Assembly: GCA_021776785.1 (NCBI GenBank)
Contig: JAJFFF010000012.1
Coordinates: 1-64,000 of the forward strand
Direction: 5' to 3'
Length of the DNA stretch: 64,000 bases
Source of the DNA: Planctomycetota bacterium
Lineage (GTDB): Bacteria; Planctomycetota; PLA2
A program made the position numbers and the translations under genes. Shown here one piece after another: positions 63,336 to 64,000 of this stretch. Position 1 is the stretch's first letter. Every line of letters starts with the position of its first letter. Below the pieces are notes generated by a model that saw only the letters and a list, made by a program, of their open reading frames with translations, was not told the origin of the DNA and made no database searches.

Positions 63336-63866
63336 TTACTCGCCGCCTTCGGCGGCATCGCCGGCGTGCTCGCTTAGGCAACGAGCAAGACCGGTTCCAA
63401 GCCCCGAGATGGCAACGGCGAGGCCGCGGCCGGGGGCCAAAATCGTGCTGGCGAGCATGCCGCGCAGCGTCTGTTTGTCCGGGCTATTCGAAAGCAGCGT
63501 CACACCGGCCTGGTCGATGATCTCGCCATCGACATAACCGCCGCGCACTTCGAACTGCTTTTTCTTCGCCGCGACCATGACGGCTTTGGCCACGTTGACC
63601 AAGTCGGGATCTTCGCCGGGCAAAAGCGCGAGTGCCGTTTGGCCCTCGAACTTGTCCGCCAGCGCTTCACGCCCCTCACCCAACGCATAGCGCGCGGTGC
63701 GGTTGTGGACGACCCGGAACCGGGCGCCCATCTGGCGCAACTCGCAGCGAAACGCGTAGTTGTCTTCCGCCGTCATGCCGGAAAGGCTGACGACGTACAT
63801 GTTGTCTACGCCGTCGAGCGCTTCACGCAGCTCGGCCGCCATGAGGTCTTTGATGAATTTTGCCAT
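63336..63866 (-). CDS. rplJ: 50S ribosomal protein L10
   Basis: MAKFIKDLMAAELREALDGVDNMYVVSLSGMTAEDNYAFRCELRQMGARFRVVHNRTARYAL. Confidence 0.9.
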   Translation of the reverse strand: MAKFIKDLMAAELREALDGVDNMYVVSLSGMTAEDNYAFRCELRQMGARFRVVHNRTARYALGEGREALADKFEGQTALALLPGEDPDLVNVAKAVMVAAKKKQFEVRGGYVDGEIIDQAGVTLLSNSPDKQTLRGMLASTILAPGRGLAVAISGLGTGLARCLSEHAGDAAEGGE

Positions 63867-64000
63867 CACGCCACCGCCACTTGGACGCCGGGGCACATCG
63901 TCGAGGACAGATATGCACCGAGCAGGTAGTTGCCCTTGGTGGATGTGGGACGGAGCGACATCACATGGCTGACAAACGCTTCCACGTTGTCCACCAGCTT
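63866..64000 (-). CDS. rplA: 50S ribosomal protein L1, C-terminal end (truncated by window)
   Basis: KLVDNVEAFVSHVMSLRPTSTKGNYLLGAYLSSTMCPGVQVAVA*; TGATG overlap with rplJ. Confidence 0.9.
   Translation of the reverse strand, partial: KLVDNVEAFVSHVMSLRPTSTKGNYLLGAYLSSTMCPGVQVAVA

Overview
The window is a bacterial chromosome segment. Its 5' edge carries the 5' ~770 nt of a 16S rRNA gene on the minus strand. 16S signatures and gene content look Planctomycetota/PVC-like; this is inference, not placed by a tree. Most of the window is conserved information-processing genes on the minus strand: thrS-infC // rpmI-rplT-pheS-pheT, aspS, hslU, ribD, miaB, the S10/spc/alpha cluster (rpsJ to rplQ), fusA, rpsL-rpsG, and rplA-rplJ-rplL-rpoB-rpoC. 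Accessory genes interrupt these clusters. Main items to follow up: (1) a dispersed family of short hairpins (8-bp stem, UNAC-type tetraloop on the minus strand) with compensatory stem changes, found as a 36-bp tandem array after aspS and inside a complex repeat array after rpsG; (2) a tightly overlapping five-gene accessory operon encoding a sigma-like regulator with an extra C-terminal helix-turn-helix, a Cys-rich secreted protein, two membrane-anchored unknowns and a MauE-like redox membrane protein; (3) a concentric palindromic element with two consensus DnaA boxes and iteron-like repeats at the 3' end of an HD-domain gene; (4) an ECF sigma domain fused to a transmembrane segment and a large C-terminal domain, inserted with an unknown membrane gene inside the infC-rpmI junction; (5) an AUU start codon for infC; (6) absence of rplC, rpmD and tuf from their usual positions. 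All calls come from reading the sequence and the supplied ORFs; no database search was run.
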